This document shows, piece by piece, positions 63,236-64,000 of a stretch of DNA of 64,000 nt. The DNA is from Tanytarsus gracilentus (taxonomy: Eukaryota; Arthropoda; Insecta; Diptera; Chironomidae), in the NCBI GenBank assembly GCA_038502055.1, contig JAXRKN010000039.1, positions 2,232,001 through 2,296,000 on the forward strand, read 5' to 3'. The stretch's first letter is position 1, and every line of letters begins with the position of its first letter. The notes below the pieces were generated by a model. That model was not told the DNA's origin. It made no database searches and worked only from the letters and a program-made list of their open reading frames with translations. The translations under genes were made by a program, and so were the position numbers.

Positions 63236-64000
63236 TTAGAGATCCACGTAAACGATAAAACATGCCGAGATGGCTGCGAGCAAGCTATAAAAACTTGCAG
63301 CATAAAGTGTGGCAGCAGTCGTATCGAGAAGGGTGATGAATGATCCTATGCTCAGTGACATTGTGAATTGTGCAACAAATAAACAGCTGCCAACAATACC
63401 GCAGTCTAATCCTAATCCTCTCTCAACCTCTATCGGCTCTATTTTTTCAGTGGAGTTTGTTGTGTCGGTAGATTTTGTTTTGTACGTTCCTTTCGCATGA
63501 TACTGAGCGACAAGAAGGAATGGAATTGTGAAAAGAGTTGCGTAAACTATGCCTGAAAAAAATTTATTTAAATTTTAATAAATTAATTAAAATTTAATTT
63601 AAACTCACCAGAACACATTGAAAACACGACGACGCCAGTTTTGGTTGGATATCTTCCCAAAAAGCCCATTGACACAGCGAAAACTAAAAGTCCACCGACG
63701 AAAACTTTTTTCGCAGTGAATTTCTTAATTAATTTCTCAATAATCATTGAGTATAAGGCACATGATAGAGCATAGATGGCCATGCCAATGCATCCAAAGC
63801 GAACTCCGTCTTCGTAAAGCTTTAAAATAATTTAAATTTTAATAAATTTGAAATTTTTTGCTAGATTTAGATTTACCTGATATTCGGTAGAATTTTTATC
63901 AGCCGATGGATTGCCATTAAAAACACTTTCACCCACAAAATCAGTAAAGTAAAGTGCGTAGACAATTTGACCCATCCATGCGAAGCAATTTGTAATGCAT
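63236..64000 (-). CDS. SLC45 family sugar transporter, partial (5' part outside window)
   Basis: This is the C-terminal part of a proton-coupled sugar transporter of the major facilitator superfamily, related to fly Slc45-1, vertebrate SLC45A1-4 and plant sucrose carriers. Three exons are visible: 64000-63877 (continues beyond the window), 63819-63609 and 63552-63236, in phase. Family signatures are YFTDFVGESVFNGNPSAD (the conserved TDFhG.h.h.G.P segment), YEDGVRFGCIGMAIYALSCA and the late RGLGLDCGIVGSCLFVAQF block. At least five membrane helices are visible. The last ends in a very short cytosolic tail (ACFIVYVDL). The start cannot be seen. Confidence 0.9.

Overview
The window reads as animal nuclear DNA from an insect, most likely a nematoceran fly (midge or mosquito grade). 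It is AT-rich, with GT-AG introns mostly 45-90 nt long, genes packed on both strands, and insect-type families: centrosomin, ABCH transporters, the ecdysteroid-kinase-like (EcKL) family and secreted Gly/Tyr/His-rich proteins. A chironomid is my guess, not a proof. There is no prokaryotic, organellar, viral or CRISPR content. I assembled the gene models by hand from splice signals and reading-frame continuity. Exon edges should be good to a few bases where I say the phases close.

Region 1 (1-21970) is gene-dense: centrosomin (+), mitochondrial GatB (-), Tom22/maggie (+), an F-box leucine-rich protein (-), a C9orf78/Tls1-like spliceosomal protein (+), an unrecognised 247-aa protein (+), a 14-exon ferlin of 1576 aa (-), an ABCH half-transporter (+), the axonemal protein DRC9/IQCG (+) and an unrecognised 512-aa secreted acidic protein (-). 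Several neighbours nearly touch: 12 bp between convergent stops at 9166/9179, and 73 bp between the ABCH stop and the DRC9 start.

Region 2 (about 22000-35300) has no convincing coding sequence. It holds two copies, in the same orientation and about 9.3 kb apart, of one repeat family. Each copy has a conserved head, a core of tandem units of roughly 110-120 bp, and a conserved tail ending in a short hairpin. The region probably also holds the 5' UTR exon and long first intron of the next gene.

Region 3 (35332-48088) is a large Rho guanine-nucleotide exchange factor of the ARHGEF17 type: a disordered N-terminus, DH, PH-like region and C-terminal beta-propeller. It has evidence for a cassette exon and an internal promoter. 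One of its introns contains a complete EcKL gene on the opposite strand.

Region 4 (50867-62814) carries three secreted low-complexity proteins (Gly/Tyr-rich; Pro/Gly-rich with dibasic sites; His/Gly/Lys-rich), interrupted by the axonemal AAA protein DRC11/IQCA1. The His/Gly/Lys-rich gene has seven consecutive small exons that all start and end in the same phase, and a plausible alternative terminal exon. The window closes in a partial SLC45 sugar transporter (-).

Two functional threads recur. One is motile cilia or sperm: DRC9, DRC11, and a ferlin whose fly relative misfire acts in sperm activation. The other is secreted structural or extracellular-matrix-like proteins. Nothing shows that either thread is co-regulated.
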